From Mycolicibacterium sp. P1-18 (GTDB lineage: Bacteria > Actinomycetota > Actinomycetes > Mycobacteriales > Mycobacteriaceae): a stretch of 64,000 bases of DNA. The notes beneath the pieces are model-generated. The model searched no databases, was not told where the DNA came from, and worked only from the letters and a program-made list of their open reading frames with translations. The stretch's first letter is position 1; each line of letters begins with the position of its first letter. Shown piece after piece: positions 35,724-44,636 of the stretch. Both the position numbers and the translations under genes were made by a program. The DNA lies in contig NZ_NPKR01000004.1 of NCBI RefSeq assembly GCF_008329535.1, positions 1 through 64,000 of the forward strand. Direction: 5' to 3'.

Positions 35724-37430
35724 ATGACTGCGGTCGACACGGGTAGTTCGGGGACCGCCGGGACGGTGGACAGCAAGGGCCTCAAGGGCGGCTCGCTCGG
35801 ACTGCTCTCCAGCGTCGTGGTCGGCATGGCGTCGACGGCCCCCGCCTACAGCCTCGCGGCGGTGCTCGGCCTGATCGTGGCCAGCGGCGCGGGCGTCAAG
35901 GCGGCCTCGATCGTCCTGCTCGCCTTCGTCCCGATCTATCTGATCGCCGTGGCGTATCAGGAACTCAACAAGGCCGAACCCGACTGCGGCACCACCTTCA
36001 CGTGGGCGTCGCGCGCCTTCGGCCCGCTGATCGGCTGGATGGGCGGCTGGGGCATCATCGCCGCCGACGTCATCGTGATGGCCAACCTCGCGCAGATCGC
36101 CGGGGCGTACTCGTTCACCTTCGTCGGCGACCTGGGCTGGACGGCCGCCGCCGACCTCGCCGACAGCACCCTGTGGTCGACGGTGGCCGGCGTCATCTGG
36201 ATCGCCGTCATGACCTACATCTGCTACCGCGGCATCGAAGTGTCGGCCCGCCTGCAGTACTTCCTGCTCGGCTTCGAGGTGATCATCCTCGTCGTCATCT
36301 CCATCTACGCCCTGGTCAAGGTGTACACGAGCAATGCGCTGCCCGAGTCGATCCATCCGTCGGCGTCCTGGTTCTGGCCGGGCGGCCTGGACTTCGGCAC
36401 CGTCATCGCCCCGGCCATCCTGATCGCCATCTTCATCTACTGGGGCTGGGACACCGCGGTGGCGTGCAACGAGGAGTCCGACGACCCCGGCACCACCCCC
36501 GGCAAGGCCGCGGTGCTCTCGACGTTCCTGCTGCTGACCACCTACGCCATCGTGACCGTCGCCGCCGTGGCCTTCGCCGGCGTGGGCGAAACCGATGCGG
36601 GACTGGGCAATCCGGACAACTCCGCCGACGTGTTCGCCGCCATCGGACCGGCCCTGTTCGGCGACAGCGTGATCGGCCACATCGGCCTGCTCGCACTGTC
36701 GGCGACCATCCTGACCTCGGCGTCGGCGTCGACCCAGACCACGATCCTGCCGACCGCCAGGACCACGCTGTCGATGGGCGTCTACAAGGCCCTGCCGACG
36801 TCGTTCGCCAAGATCCACCGCAAGTACCTGACCCCGACGGTCTCCACGCTGGTGATGGGCGGGGTGTCGATCTTCTTCTACGTGCTGTTCACGCTCATCA
36901 GCAGCAGCCTCCTGCTGGCCCTCATCGGCTCGGTGGGCCTGATGATCGCCTTCTACTACGGCATGACCGGCTACGCCTGCGTCTGGTACTACCGCAAGAC
37001 GCTGACCAGTTCGGCGCGCAACTTCCTGATGCGCGGCGCCGTGCCGCTGCTGGGCGCCATCATGCTCACCGTGGTCTTCGCGTACGGCCTGATCTCCTAC
37101 GCCAAGCCCGACTACCTGGTCGACGACGACGGCAACGACGTGACGATCCTCGGCTTCGGCGCGGTCGCCGTGGTCGGCATCGGGGCGCTCGTCCTCGGCG
37201 TGGTCATGATGTTCGTGTGGTGGGCGATGTCGCCGAGCTTCTTCAAGGGCGAAACCCTGCCGCGCCGTGCGGATCTGCTGCTGGAGCCCGCGGTCGGGGC
37301 GGTCGCCCACTTCGGCCTGCCCGACTCCGGTGACATGCCGACCGTCATCTCCCCGGATCTGTCGAACCTTCCGCGCGGGGAACGGGCCGTCGACCCCTCC
37401 ACCGGTGAGGGATTCATCGGCAAGCGCTGA
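35724..37430 (+). CDS. APC family permease
   Basis: This 568-residue inner-membrane carrier has about 12 transmembrane segments. The helix 1 motif is MASTAPAYSLAAVLG, and IYWGWDTAVACNEESDDPGTTPGKAA is a conserved loop of this actinobacterial group. A hydrophilic C-terminal tail of about 70 residues extends beyond the last helix. It is followed by a paralogue (37491) and a universal stress protein, with a similar promoter before each permease. Amino acid or amine uptake is likely; the substrate is unknown. Confidence 0.9.
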   Translation: MTAVDTGSSGTAGTVDSKGLKGGSLGLLSSVVVGMASTAPAYSLAAVLGLIVASGAGVKAASIVLLAFVPIYLIAVAYQELNKAEPDCGTTFTWASRAFGPLIGWMGGWGIIAADVIVMANLAQIAGAYSFTFVGDLGWTAAADLADSTLWSTVAGVIWIAVMTYICYRGIEVSARLQYFLLGFEVIILVVISIYALVKVYTSNALPESIHPSASWFWPGGLDFGTVIAPAILIAIFIYWGWDTAVACNEESDDPGTTPGKAAVLSTFLLLTTYAIVTVAAVAFAGVGETDAGLGNPDNSADVFAAIGPALFGDSVIGHIGLLALSATILTSASASTQTTILPTARTTLSMGVYKALPTSFAKIHRKYLTPTVSTLVMGGVSIFFYVLFTLISSSLLLALIGSVGLMIAFYYGMTGYACVWYYRKTLTSSARNFLMRGAVPLLGAIMLTVVFAYGLISYAKPDYLVDDDGNDVTILGFGAVAVVGIGALVLGVVMMFVWWAMSPSFFKGETLPRRADLLLEPAVGAVAHFGLPDSGDMPTVISPDLSNLPRGERAVDPSTGEGFIGKR

Positions 37431-37478
37431 CCGGCCACAGGATTTACGCAGTACCCAGCCAGGAAGTTCGCAGAACCG

Positions 37479-37484
37479 TATATT
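37479..37484 (+). promoter_or_regulatory. -10 box of leaderless second permease
   Basis: TATATT lies six bases before the ATG at 37491, inside AACCGTATATTCCA. This indicates leaderless transcription from its own promoter in addition to any readthrough. Confidence 0.6.
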
Positions 37485-37490
37485 CCACGC

Positions 37491-39002
37491 ATGGCTATCG
37501 CGGAACCCACGGCAGGCCCCGTCACGGGCGGCAAGGGCCTGCAGTCCGGGGCGCTCGGCCTGGTCGGCAACGTCGTCATCGGACTGGCCGCCGTGGCGCC
37601 GGCGTACAGCCTGGCGGCGACGCTCGGGTACGTCGTCCTCGCCGTCGGGGAGAAGGCTCCCGCGATGTTCGTGCTGGCGTTCATCCCGATGCTGCTGGTC
37701 GCCTTCGGCTACAAGGAGCTGTCCCAGGACACCCCCGACTGCGGCACCACGTTCACCTGGGGCACCAAGGCCTTCGGACCGTGGATCGGCTGGATCGGCG
37801 GCTGGGGCCTCGCGGTCTCGGCGATCATCGTGCTGGCCAACGTCGCCGAGGTCGCCGCGATCTATCTGTACCGGTTCCTCGGCCTCGAGGAACTCGCCGA
37901 CAACCTCTTGGCCAAGGTGCTGCTGGGGTCCTTCTTCATCATCTCCATGACCCTGGTCAGTGCCCGCGGCGTGGCCGTGTCGGAGAAGATGCAGAACGTC
38001 CTCATCGCCGTGCAGTTCGGCGTGCTGATCATCGTCAGCATCTTCGCGCTCATTCGCGTGTTCACCGGAAATGCTGGCGCGCAGGCGATCACGCCGCAGT
38101 GGTCCTGGCTGTGGCCGGGCGGCCTCGAGCTGTCGTCCATCGCCGCCGCCATCATCCTGTGCATCTTCATCTACTGGGGCTGGGACGCCTGCCTCGCCGT
38201 CGGCGAGGAGACCAAGGATCCGGGCAAGACGCCGGGCATCGCGGCGGTCATCACCACCCTGATCCTGGTCTGCACCTACGTCCTGGTGGCGTACGCCATC
38301 CAGTCCTTCGCCGGTTTCGGCGACGTCGGCATCGGTCTGAACAACGCCAACAACACCGACGACGTCCTCACGGTTCTCGGCGAACCGGTGGCGGGCAGCG
38401 TCGTCGCCTCCCTGCTGCTGCTCACCGTCGCGGTGTCGGCACTGTCCTCCACGCAGACCACCATCCTGCCGACGGCGCGCGGCACCCTGTCGATGGCGGT
38501 GTACGAGGCCATCCCCAAGCGCTTCGCGAGCGTGCACCCGAAGTACATGACGCCGGCGTTCGGCACCATCGTGATGGGCTGCGCCGCACTGTTCTTCTAC
38601 CTGGTGCTGACGTTCCTCTCCGAGAACGCCCTGGCTGACTCGGTCGCGTCGCTGGGGCTGGCCGTCGCGTTCTACTACGGAGTCACCGCCTACAGCTGCG
38701 TGTGGTACTTCCGCCGCACGTTGTTCTCGTCGGCGCGAAACCTGTTCTTCCGCGGCATCTTTCCACTCCTGGGCGCCATCTCGATGACGTGGGCGTTCGT
38801 CTACAGCGCGATCGAGATGATGTCACCCGACTACGGCTACACCGCCTTTGGACCACTGGGCGGGGTCTTCGTGCTCGGCGTCGGCATGCTGGTGCTCGGC
38901 ATCCCGCTGATGTTGGCCTGCTTCGCGTTCGGCACCAAGCGCTTCTTCCGCGGCGAGACGCTCAACGCCGCGACCGAGGTCAAGGTCCCCGACACCTTCT
39001 GA
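37491..39002 (+). CDS. APC family permease
   Basis: This 503-residue carrier is a paralogue of the preceding one. It shares GLAAVAPAYSLAATLG, PDCGTTFTWGTKAFGPWIGWIGGWG, IYWGWDACLAVGEETKDPGKTPG and the repeated motif TQTTILPTARGTLSMAVYEAIPKRF. It lacks the long C-terminal tail. The two probably arose by tandem duplication. A USP gene follows after 26 bp. Confidence 0.9.
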   Translation: MAIAEPTAGPVTGGKGLQSGALGLVGNVVIGLAAVAPAYSLAATLGYVVLAVGEKAPAMFVLAFIPMLLVAFGYKELSQDTPDCGTTFTWGTKAFGPWIGWIGGWGLAVSAIIVLANVAEVAAIYLYRFLGLEELADNLLAKVLLGSFFIISMTLVSARGVAVSEKMQNVLIAVQFGVLIIVSIFALIRVFTGNAGAQAITPQWSWLWPGGLELSSIAAAIILCIFIYWGWDACLAVGEETKDPGKTPGIAAVITTLILVCTYVLVAYAIQSFAGFGDVGIGLNNANNTDDVLTVLGEPVAGSVVASLLLLTVAVSALSSTQTTILPTARGTLSMAVYEAIPKRFASVHPKYMTPAFGTIVMGCAALFFYLVLTFLSENALADSVASLGLAVAFYYGVTAYSCVWYFRRTLFSSARNLFFRGIFPLLGAISMTWAFVYSAIEMMSPDYGYTAFGPLGGVFVLGVGMLVLGIPLMLACFAFGTKRFFRGETLNAATEVKVPDTF

Positions 39003-39028
39003 ACCACTTCGAAAGGTCGTGAACGTCA

Positions 39029-39889
39029 ATGCACTTGACCGTGGGCTACCTGGCAACGCCAACCGGTGAGGATGGCGTCGCGCTGGCCGGCGCACTGGCC
39101 AACACCTTCGACGCGACGGTCGACGTCGTGCTGGTGGTGCGCGAGGAGTACCCCGACGGTCACCCCGGCCGGGCGGAGTACCAGCAACTGCTGGTGCGCA
39201 AGGGCGAGGAGTGGGCCGAGCAGGCCGTCGCGGCCCTCGCGAAGGTCGGCGTGACCGCCGGTTCCCACGTCCTGGTGGGCGAGTCCTACTCCGAGACGCT
39301 CATCGCGTTCGCCGAGGACAAGCACTCCGACCTCATCGTGATCGGCGGCGCCCGGGACGGCATCTTCGGCGGGCACGTGATCGGCTCGGTCGCCGGCGCC
39401 CTTCTGCACTGCTCCCCCATTCCGGTCGCGCTCGCCCCGCGCGGCTACCACGACGACCCGCCGGCCGCCATCGATTCGGTCACGGCGGCGGTCCCGACGA
39501 AGGCCGGCGACGACAACCCACTGCCGTTCGCCCTCACGCTCGCCAGCGCGGCCGGGGTGTCGATGCGCATGCTGTCGCTGGTGTCCGGTGAGAACATGGC
39601 CCACCTCGACAGTCCGAAAGACGTTCGGCAGGCCCAGATCACGGCCGCCGAGTCGAATCTCGTCCTCGCCGCGCGCGCCCTGCCCGACGCTCCCGAGATC
39701 GAATCCCTGGTGGCCGACGGCGCGACGCTGGAATCGGCGCTGAAGAAGCTCAACTGGGACGACTCCGACGTGTTGGTGATCGGGTCGAGCCGGTTCGCCG
39801 CCCCCAAGCGCCTCTTCCTCGGGTCGACGGCGGCGCGCATCCTCGCCGGCGTCGACGCACCGGTGATCGTGGTGCCGAAGGAGAACTGA
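39029..39889 (+). CDS. tandem-domain universal stress protein
   Basis: This 286-residue protein has two USP domains. The first has GGARDGIFGGHVIGSVAGALLHCSPIPVAL, with G-x2-G-type nucleotide-loop spacing. The second has GSSRFAAPKRLFLGSTAARILAGVDAPVIVVP. In mycobacteria such proteins bind ATP or cAMP and modulate stress responses. The close link to two permeases suggests a regulatory role in transport, as for other transporter-USP pairs. This is inferred. Confidence 0.9.
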   Translation: MHLTVGYLATPTGEDGVALAGALANTFDATVDVVLVVREEYPDGHPGRAEYQQLLVRKGEEWAEQAVAALAKVGVTAGSHVLVGESYSETLIAFAEDKHSDLIVIGGARDGIFGGHVIGSVAGALLHCSPIPVALAPRGYHDDPPAAIDSVTAAVPTKAGDDNPLPFALTLASAAGVSMRMLSLVSGENMAHLDSPKDVRQAQITAAESNLVLAARALPDAPEIESLVADGATLESALKKLNWDDSDVLVIGSSRFAAPKRLFLGSTAARILAGVDAPVIVVPKEN

Positions 39890-39928
39890 CGCCGTCCCCC
39901 ACACCGAGCGCGTCGCACGGGGATGCGC

Positions 39929-39934
39929 TACATT
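39929..39934 (+). promoter_or_regulatory. -10 candidate for the riboswitch transcript
   Basis: TACATT fits TANNNT and would place the start of transcription close to 39941, just before the riboswitch P1 stem. Confidence 0.45.
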
Positions 39935-39948
39935 TTCGGGGCTAGAAC

Positions 39949-40035
39949 GCGGGAGCTCGGAGATACCGGGCTGAGAGGGTGGCTGTCGAGCCACCGACCG
40001 CTTGAACCTGACCGGGTAATGCCGGCGTAGGGAGA
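39949..40035 (+). promoter_or_regulatory. TPP riboswitch (THI element)
   Basis: The conserved core is present: GGCTGAGAGGG for the pyrimidine-sensing arm, a variable hairpin GGTGGCTGTCGAGCCACC, and TTGAACCTGACCGGGTAATG followed by CCGGCGTAGGGAG for the pyrophosphate-sensing side. The closing stem ends at GGGAG, 11 bp before the ATG at 40046, so TPP binding could hide the ribosome-binding site. It should repress the following permease when thiamine pyrophosphate is plentiful. Confidence 0.95.
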
Positions 40036-40045
40036 GTGAGATTCG

Positions 40046-41452
40046 ATGTCCCTTGTCGTCCGCCGGGTGCGTGCAGCCGGTCAGCGCGGATCGGCCGCCG
40101 AGGTCCCGCCCACCCTGGTCGAGCCCGCACCCCGCGTGCTGGGCGTCTTCGACCAGTTGGGGCTGTGGGGAAACCTTGGCGTCAGCCTGCTTGGATTCAC
40201 CGGCGCGGCAGTCGTCTTGCAGCCGGGCGGGCCAGGCACGCCGCAGCTGTCGCTGATGGCTGCCCTGCTGGCCACCGTCGTCGGCACGGTGCTCGGCGCG
40301 GCCGCAATCGCGGCGTCGGCGATCCCGGGTGCTCAGACCGGCGCACCGGCGATGGTGCTGCTGCGCGGCCTGCTGGGCGCCCGGGTGTCCTACCTGCCCA
40401 CGGTGCTCAACATCGTGCAGATGGTCGGGTGGGGCACGTTCGAATTGGTCACCATCGCGACGGCGGCCGCCACCGTGCTGCCCTCGGTACCGCAGTGGAT
40501 CTTCGTCGTCGTGGGTGGTGTCATCACCACCGGCCTGTCGCTGTATCCGCTCGGTGCGGTCCGCGTCCTCCGCAAGTACGTGACGGTCGCCGTGGTGATC
40601 GCGTTGGCCTACTTGTTCTTTCAACTGCTGGCCAAACCGCTGCCGCCGTTGACGGAGGGCACCTGGTCGGGGTTCAGCATCGGCGTCGACACCACCGTGG
40701 CGGTAGCGGTGTCCTGGGTGCCGATGGCTGCGGACTACGCCCGGCACTCCCGCAGTTCGGCGGCGGCGTTCACCGGCGCCTTCTTCGGCTACGGACTCAC
40801 CCAGATCGCCTGCTACGCGCTCGGCCTGCTGGCACTCGTCACCGTGGCCGCCGACGGGGATCAGATCTTCGCCGCGTTCATCGCCGTGCCCCTCGGCGGC
40901 CTGGCGTTCGCCGTGCTCGCCATCCGGGAGATGGATCAGTCTTTCGCCAACGTCTACTCGGCGACGGTGTCGACGCAGAACGTCCGGCCCCGCTGGGACC
41001 GTCGGTACATCGCGGTCACGGTCGGCGTGCTCATCACCGTGCTCGCCCTCCTGGTCGACATCTACGGCTACGCCAGCTTCCTGTCACTCATCGGTTCGGT
41101 GTTCGTGCCCCTGTTCGCGGTGCTCACGATCGACTACTACTGCTTCTCGGGTCGGCGCGGGTGGGACCTGTCGTCGGACTCGGCCTCGCGCTCCCTGATG
41201 CTGGTGCCGTGGGTGCTGGGCTTCGTGACCTACCAGCTGATCTACCCGGGTCAGGTCGGGTGGTGGGCCCGGGCCTGGGGCGACCTCGCGCAGTCCATCG
41301 GTTTCGTCGCCCGCCCCTGGATGAGTGCCTCGATCTTCTCGTTCGCCGTCGCGGCGGTGCTGACCCTGGTGATCGGCGGCGCGTCGCGGGTCGGGCGACG
41401 TTCGCCAGCGTCGGCCAACCCGGCGGACGAGTGTGACGTAACACCCATGTGA
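40046..41452 (+). CDS. CytX-type thiamine-precursor permease
   Basis: This 468-residue NCS1/purine-cytosine permease family carrier has about 12 transmembrane segments. The N-terminal motif FDQLGLWGNLGVSLLGFTGA, the following PGAQTGAPAMVLLRGLLG, and SWVPMAADYARHSRSSAAAFTG are typical of the group. Control by a TPP riboswitch points to uptake of a thiamine precursor such as hydroxymethylpyrimidine (CytX), rather than cytosine. The substrate is inferred from regulation. Confidence 0.88.
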   Translation: MSLVVRRVRAAGQRGSAAEVPPTLVEPAPRVLGVFDQLGLWGNLGVSLLGFTGAAVVLQPGGPGTPQLSLMAALLATVVGTVLGAAAIAASAIPGAQTGAPAMVLLRGLLGARVSYLPTVLNIVQMVGWGTFELVTIATAAATVLPSVPQWIFVVVGGVITTGLSLYPLGAVRVLRKYVTVAVVIALAYLFFQLLAKPLPPLTEGTWSGFSIGVDTTVAVAVSWVPMAADYARHSRSSAAAFTGAFFGYGLTQIACYALGLLALVTVAADGDQIFAAFIAVPLGGLAFAVLAIREMDQSFANVYSATVSTQNVRPRWDRRYIAVTVGVLITVLALLVDIYGYASFLSLIGSVFVPLFAVLTIDYYCFSGRRGWDLSSDSASRSLMLVPWVLGFVTYQLIYPGQVGWWARAWGDLAQSIGFVARPWMSASIFSFAVAAVLTLVIGGASRVGRRSPASANPADECDVTPM

Positions 41453-41488
41453 GAGATGTCGCGCTCCCTGCACTAGCGGCTGAGGCCG

Positions 41489-42154
41489 ATGTTGCGGGAC
41501 CATGGGATTATGTATACGAACGCTGCCGACTACGGCACCCCGCCGTCGCCGGTGACCATGAACCCCATCCGGTGGTGGGCGAAGTGTGCGTTCGGTCGTG
41601 ACCCGCTGCTTCGCGCGGCGGATCGCCTGCAAGCATGGGGCCTCGTCGTCGCGTTCGTGGCCGTCGTCGCCGCCGTCGTCCCGGCCGTGGCCCTCGGCCA
41701 CCTGGGGTACGCCGAGCGGACCCAGACCATCGCCGCCGAGGCGGCCGCCCGTCATCCCGTTCAGGCCATTGCGCTGAGTGACAGCACCTCCGACCCCACC
41801 CAGGTCGAGTCCACGTCCACCGCCACCCCGTTCGTGGCGCACGTCCGCTGGACGTCTCGCGACATCCCGCGCGACGACTACACCAAGGTCGAGCAACCCG
41901 TGAGGGCCGGACAACCGGTGCAGATCTGGCTCGACGACACCGGCAAGGTGACCTCTCCGCCGCAGACCGACGTCGACGCTCGCGTCGACGCCATGGGCAC
42001 CGCCGCGTTGGTCTGGCTGGGATTCGTCGCGGTGGTCGGCATTGCGCTGGCCATGCTCGTCACCGCGCTCCGACGCGCCCGGGACCGCAAGTGGGACCAC
42101 GGATTGCAGGCCCTCGTCGACGACGGCGGCGGATCCGCGGCTCAGCGCCCTTGA
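41489..42154 (+). CDS. Rv1733c-family membrane protein
   Basis: This protein of about 221 residues has the Rv1733c layout: a short N-terminus ending in GRDPLLRAADRLQAW, a first transmembrane helix (VVAFVAVVAAVVPAVAL), an exported region with WTSRDIPRDDYTKVEQPVRAGQPVQIWLDDTGKV, and a second helix near the C-terminus (ALVWLGFVAVVGIALAMLVTAL). The function is unknown; M. tuberculosis Rv1733c is a dormancy-regulon antigen. The start is uncertain: ATG at 41489, 41510 or 41558 are all in frame. Confidence 0.8.
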   Translation: MLRDHGIMYTNAADYGTPPSPVTMNPIRWWAKCAFGRDPLLRAADRLQAWGLVVAFVAVVAAVVPAVALGHLGYAERTQTIAAEAAARHPVQAIALSDSTSDPTQVESTSTATPFVAHVRWTSRDIPRDDYTKVEQPVRAGQPVQIWLDDTGKVTSPPQTDVDARVDAMGTAALVWLGFVAVVGIALAMLVTALRRARDRKWDHGLQALVDDGGGSAAQRP

Positions 42155-42298
42155 TCGACCCGTAGCACTCTTCGCACTGCTCGCACTGCCGACCGTCTCG
42201 CGATAAACCCATACTGCATACTGTATTTTGGTGACGGTCGCCTGTGACGTACACCGGCTGACGCCCACCGGCAGCCCCCGGGGAAGGACCGCGACGAG
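42155..42298. other. promoter region of the FdhF-like gene
   Basis: This 144-bp gap contains the TGCATACTGTAT box (42214-42230). The embedded TACTGT could serve as the -10 element. GGAAGGA lies 10 bases before the ATG at 42299. Confidence 0.5.
42214..42230 (+). promoter_or_regulatory. GCATACNGTATGC box, fdhF copy
   Basis: CTGCATACTGTATTTTG matches TTGCATACNGTATGCAA at 11 of 16 defined positions, with a perfect left core GCATAC and GTAT on the right. It lies 70 bp before the FdhF-like start codon and resembles the sites before frc and the third antiporter. Confidence 0.55.
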
Positions 42299-44632
42299 AT
42301 GACAGCAGGCGACGCCAACGAGGACGACCTCACCGTCAAGGCACCACAGGAGTGGGCCACCGGTGTGCCCGCCGTGCTGCACGCGCTGGAGTTCTCCCTC
42401 GGTCACACGTCCCTGCGGCGCACCGCGCTCAACCTGCTCACCATCAACCAGGCCAACGGCGTCGACTGCCCCGGTTGCGCGTGGCCGGAACCACGCAAGC
42501 GACACTTCAGCGAGTACTGCGAGAACGGCGCCAAACACGTCAACGACGAGGCGACGACCCGCCGGATCACCCGGGACTTCTTCCGCGACCACCCCGTCTC
42601 CGTGCTGGCCACCAAGTCCGACATGTGGCTCAACGACCAGGGCCGCCTGACCGAGCCCATGGTGAAGCGCCCCGGCTCGGACCACTACGAACCCATCGCC
42701 TGGGACGACGCGTTCGAGCTCCTCGCCGAGGAGTTGCGTGGTCTCGACTCGCCGGACGAGTCGCTGTTCTACACCTCGGGCCGGTTGAGCAACGAAGCCG
42801 CGTTCCTGCTGCAGCTGTTCGCGCGGAGCCTCGGCACCAACAACCTGCCCGACTGCAGCAACATGTGCCACGAGTCCAGCGGCTCCGGGCTCGGAGAGAC
42901 ACTCGGCATCGGCAAGGGCAGCGTCAGCCTCGAGGACATCGAAGAGTCCGACCTCGTCTTCGCCGTCGGCATCAACCCGGGCACCAACATGCCGCGGATG
43001 CTCTCCTCACTCGAGGAGACCAAGCGCAACGGCGGGCACGTCATCGCCGTCAACCCGCTTCCCGAGGCGGGGCTGATCCGCTTCAAGAACCCACAGAAGG
43101 CCCGCGGCGTCGTCGGGCGCGGGACCACGATCGCCGACCAGTTCCTGCACATCAAGCCCGGCGGTGACCTGGCGCTCTTCCAGGCGATCAACGCCTCGCT
43201 CATCGCCGCGGAGGACGCGAATCCCGGCACCGTGCTGGACCACGACTTCATCGCCCGGGACACCACCGGCTTCGCCGAGTTCGCCGAGCACAGCCGGCGG
43301 ATCGACTGGGCCGACGTGCTGGCCGCGACCGGGCTCTCGCGCGAGGAGATCGACCAGGTCGTCGCCCGCGTGCTGGCGAGCAAGAAGATCATCGTCTGTT
43401 GGGCGATGGGCGTCACGCAGCAGAAGCACGGCGTCGCCACGGTCCGCGAGATCGTCAACTTCCTCATGCTGCGGGGCAACCTGGGCCGTCCGGGGGCGGG
43501 CGTCTGCCCGGTCCGTGGCCACAGCAACGTCCAGGGCGACCGCACCATGGGCATCTGGGAGCGGATGCCGGACGCGTTCCTCGACGCCCTCGGCCGCGAA
43601 TTCGACTTCGCCCCGCCGCGCCGTCACGGACTGGACGCGGTGGACGCGATCCGCGCCATGCGCGACGGCACGGCGAAGTTCTTCATGGGCTTCGCGGGGA
43701 ACTTCGCGCGGGCCACGCCGGACAGCGACCAGACCGAGGCTGCGATGCGCAAGTGCCGCCTGACCGCGCACGTGTCGACGAAGCTCAACCTGTCGCACGC
43801 CGTGTGCGGGGTCACGGCGCTGATCCTCCCGACGCTCGGCCGCAGTGACCGCGACGAACAGGTCACCGGCGAGCAGTTCGTCACGGTCGAGGATTCGATG
43901 AGCATCGTGCATCAGTCGCACGGCCGTCTGCACCCCGCATCGGAGCACCTGCTGAGCGAGGTGGCCATCGTCTCGCGGCTGGCGCGCCGAACCCTCGGCG
44001 CGGAGTCGACGATCCCGTGGGAGAGCTTCGAAGCCGATTACGACCTGATCCGCGAACGCATTTCGCGAGTCGTGCCGGACTTCGAGGACTTCAACGCACG
44101 GGTCCGCGAGCCGGGCGGCTTCCGGCTGCCCAACCCGGTCAACGAGCACCGCTACCCCACCCCGTCGGGCAAGGCCGTGTTCACCAGCAACACCTTCGAT
44201 CGGCTTCGGGTACCCGAGGGCCATCTGGTCTTGCAGACCATGCGGTCCCACGATCAGTGGAACACCGTGCCGTATGCCCTCAACGACCGCTATCGCGGCA
44301 TCCACAACGGGCGACGCGTGGTGCTGGTCAACCCGGCCGACATCGAGGCGCTGGGTCTCGCCGACCGCCAGATGGTCGACCTGGTGAGTGCATGGGAAGA
44401 CGGAATCGACAGGCGCGCCAAGAACTTTCGCGTCGTGGCGTACCCGTCGGCACGTGGGTCGGCAGCGTCCTACTACCCCGAGACCAACGTGCTCGTCCCG
44501 CTGGACAGCGTCGCCGACGTCAGCAACACCCCCACCTCGAAGGGCGTCTTCGTCCGGTTGGTGCCGGCGGACGGGGTGGATCAGACCGCGCCGGCGGAGG
44601 CCGAGCCCGCCGAGCCCGCGATGGGCCGGTGA
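42299..44632 (+). CDS. fdhF: FdhF/YdeP-type molybdopterin oxidoreductase
   Basis: This 777-residue protein of the bis-MGD molybdenum enzyme family is close in length to M. tuberculosis FdhF (Rv2900c). The putative metal-ligand cysteine is Cys190 in NMCHESSGSG. At the N-terminus only CPGC (residues 57-60) is present where true formate dehydrogenases carry a four-Cys [4Fe-4S] site, so it probably has no iron-sulfur cluster. Cofactor-binding segments include AVGINPGTNMPRM, GNLGRPGAGVCPVRGHSNVQGDRTMG and a C-terminal molydopterin-binding domain. YdeP relatives are linked to acid resistance, and formate activity is unproven. A regulon box lies upstream. Confidence 0.88.
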   Translation: MTAGDANEDDLTVKAPQEWATGVPAVLHALEFSLGHTSLRRTALNLLTINQANGVDCPGCAWPEPRKRHFSEYCENGAKHVNDEATTRRITRDFFRDHPVSVLATKSDMWLNDQGRLTEPMVKRPGSDHYEPIAWDDAFELLAEELRGLDSPDESLFYTSGRLSNEAAFLLQLFARSLGTNNLPDCSNMCHESSGSGLGETLGIGKGSVSLEDIEESDLVFAVGINPGTNMPRMLSSLEETKRNGGHVIAVNPLPEAGLIRFKNPQKARGVVGRGTTIADQFLHIKPGGDLALFQAINASLIAAEDANPGTVLDHDFIARDTTGFAEFAEHSRRIDWADVLAATGLSREEIDQVVARVLASKKIIVCWAMGVTQQKHGVATVREIVNFLMLRGNLGRPGAGVCPVRGHSNVQGDRTMGIWERMPDAFLDALGREFDFAPPRRHGLDAVDAIRAMRDGTAKFFMGFAGNFARATPDSDQTEAAMRKCRLTAHVSTKLNLSHAVCGVTALILPTLGRSDRDEQVTGEQFVTVEDSMSIVHQSHGRLHPASEHLLSEVAIVSRLARRTLGAESTIPWESFEADYDLIRERISRVVPDFEDFNARVREPGGFRLPNPVNEHRYPTPSGKAVFTSNTFDRLRVPEGHLVLQTMRSHDQWNTVPYALNDRYRGIHNGRRVVLVNPADIEALGLADRQMVDLVSAWEDGIDRRAKNFRVVAYPSARGSAASYYPETNVLVPLDSVADVSNTPTSKGVFVRLVPADGVDQTAPAEAEPAEPAMGR

Positions 44633-44636
44633 CGGG

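Noticed and set aside
34602..38537. Long minus-strand frame extending sigJ upstream by about 1000 codons
   Set aside because: The upstream part is antisense to the two permease genes and is His/Asp/Arg-rich, typical of shadow frames in high-GC DNA. Homology to SigJ starts at 35540.
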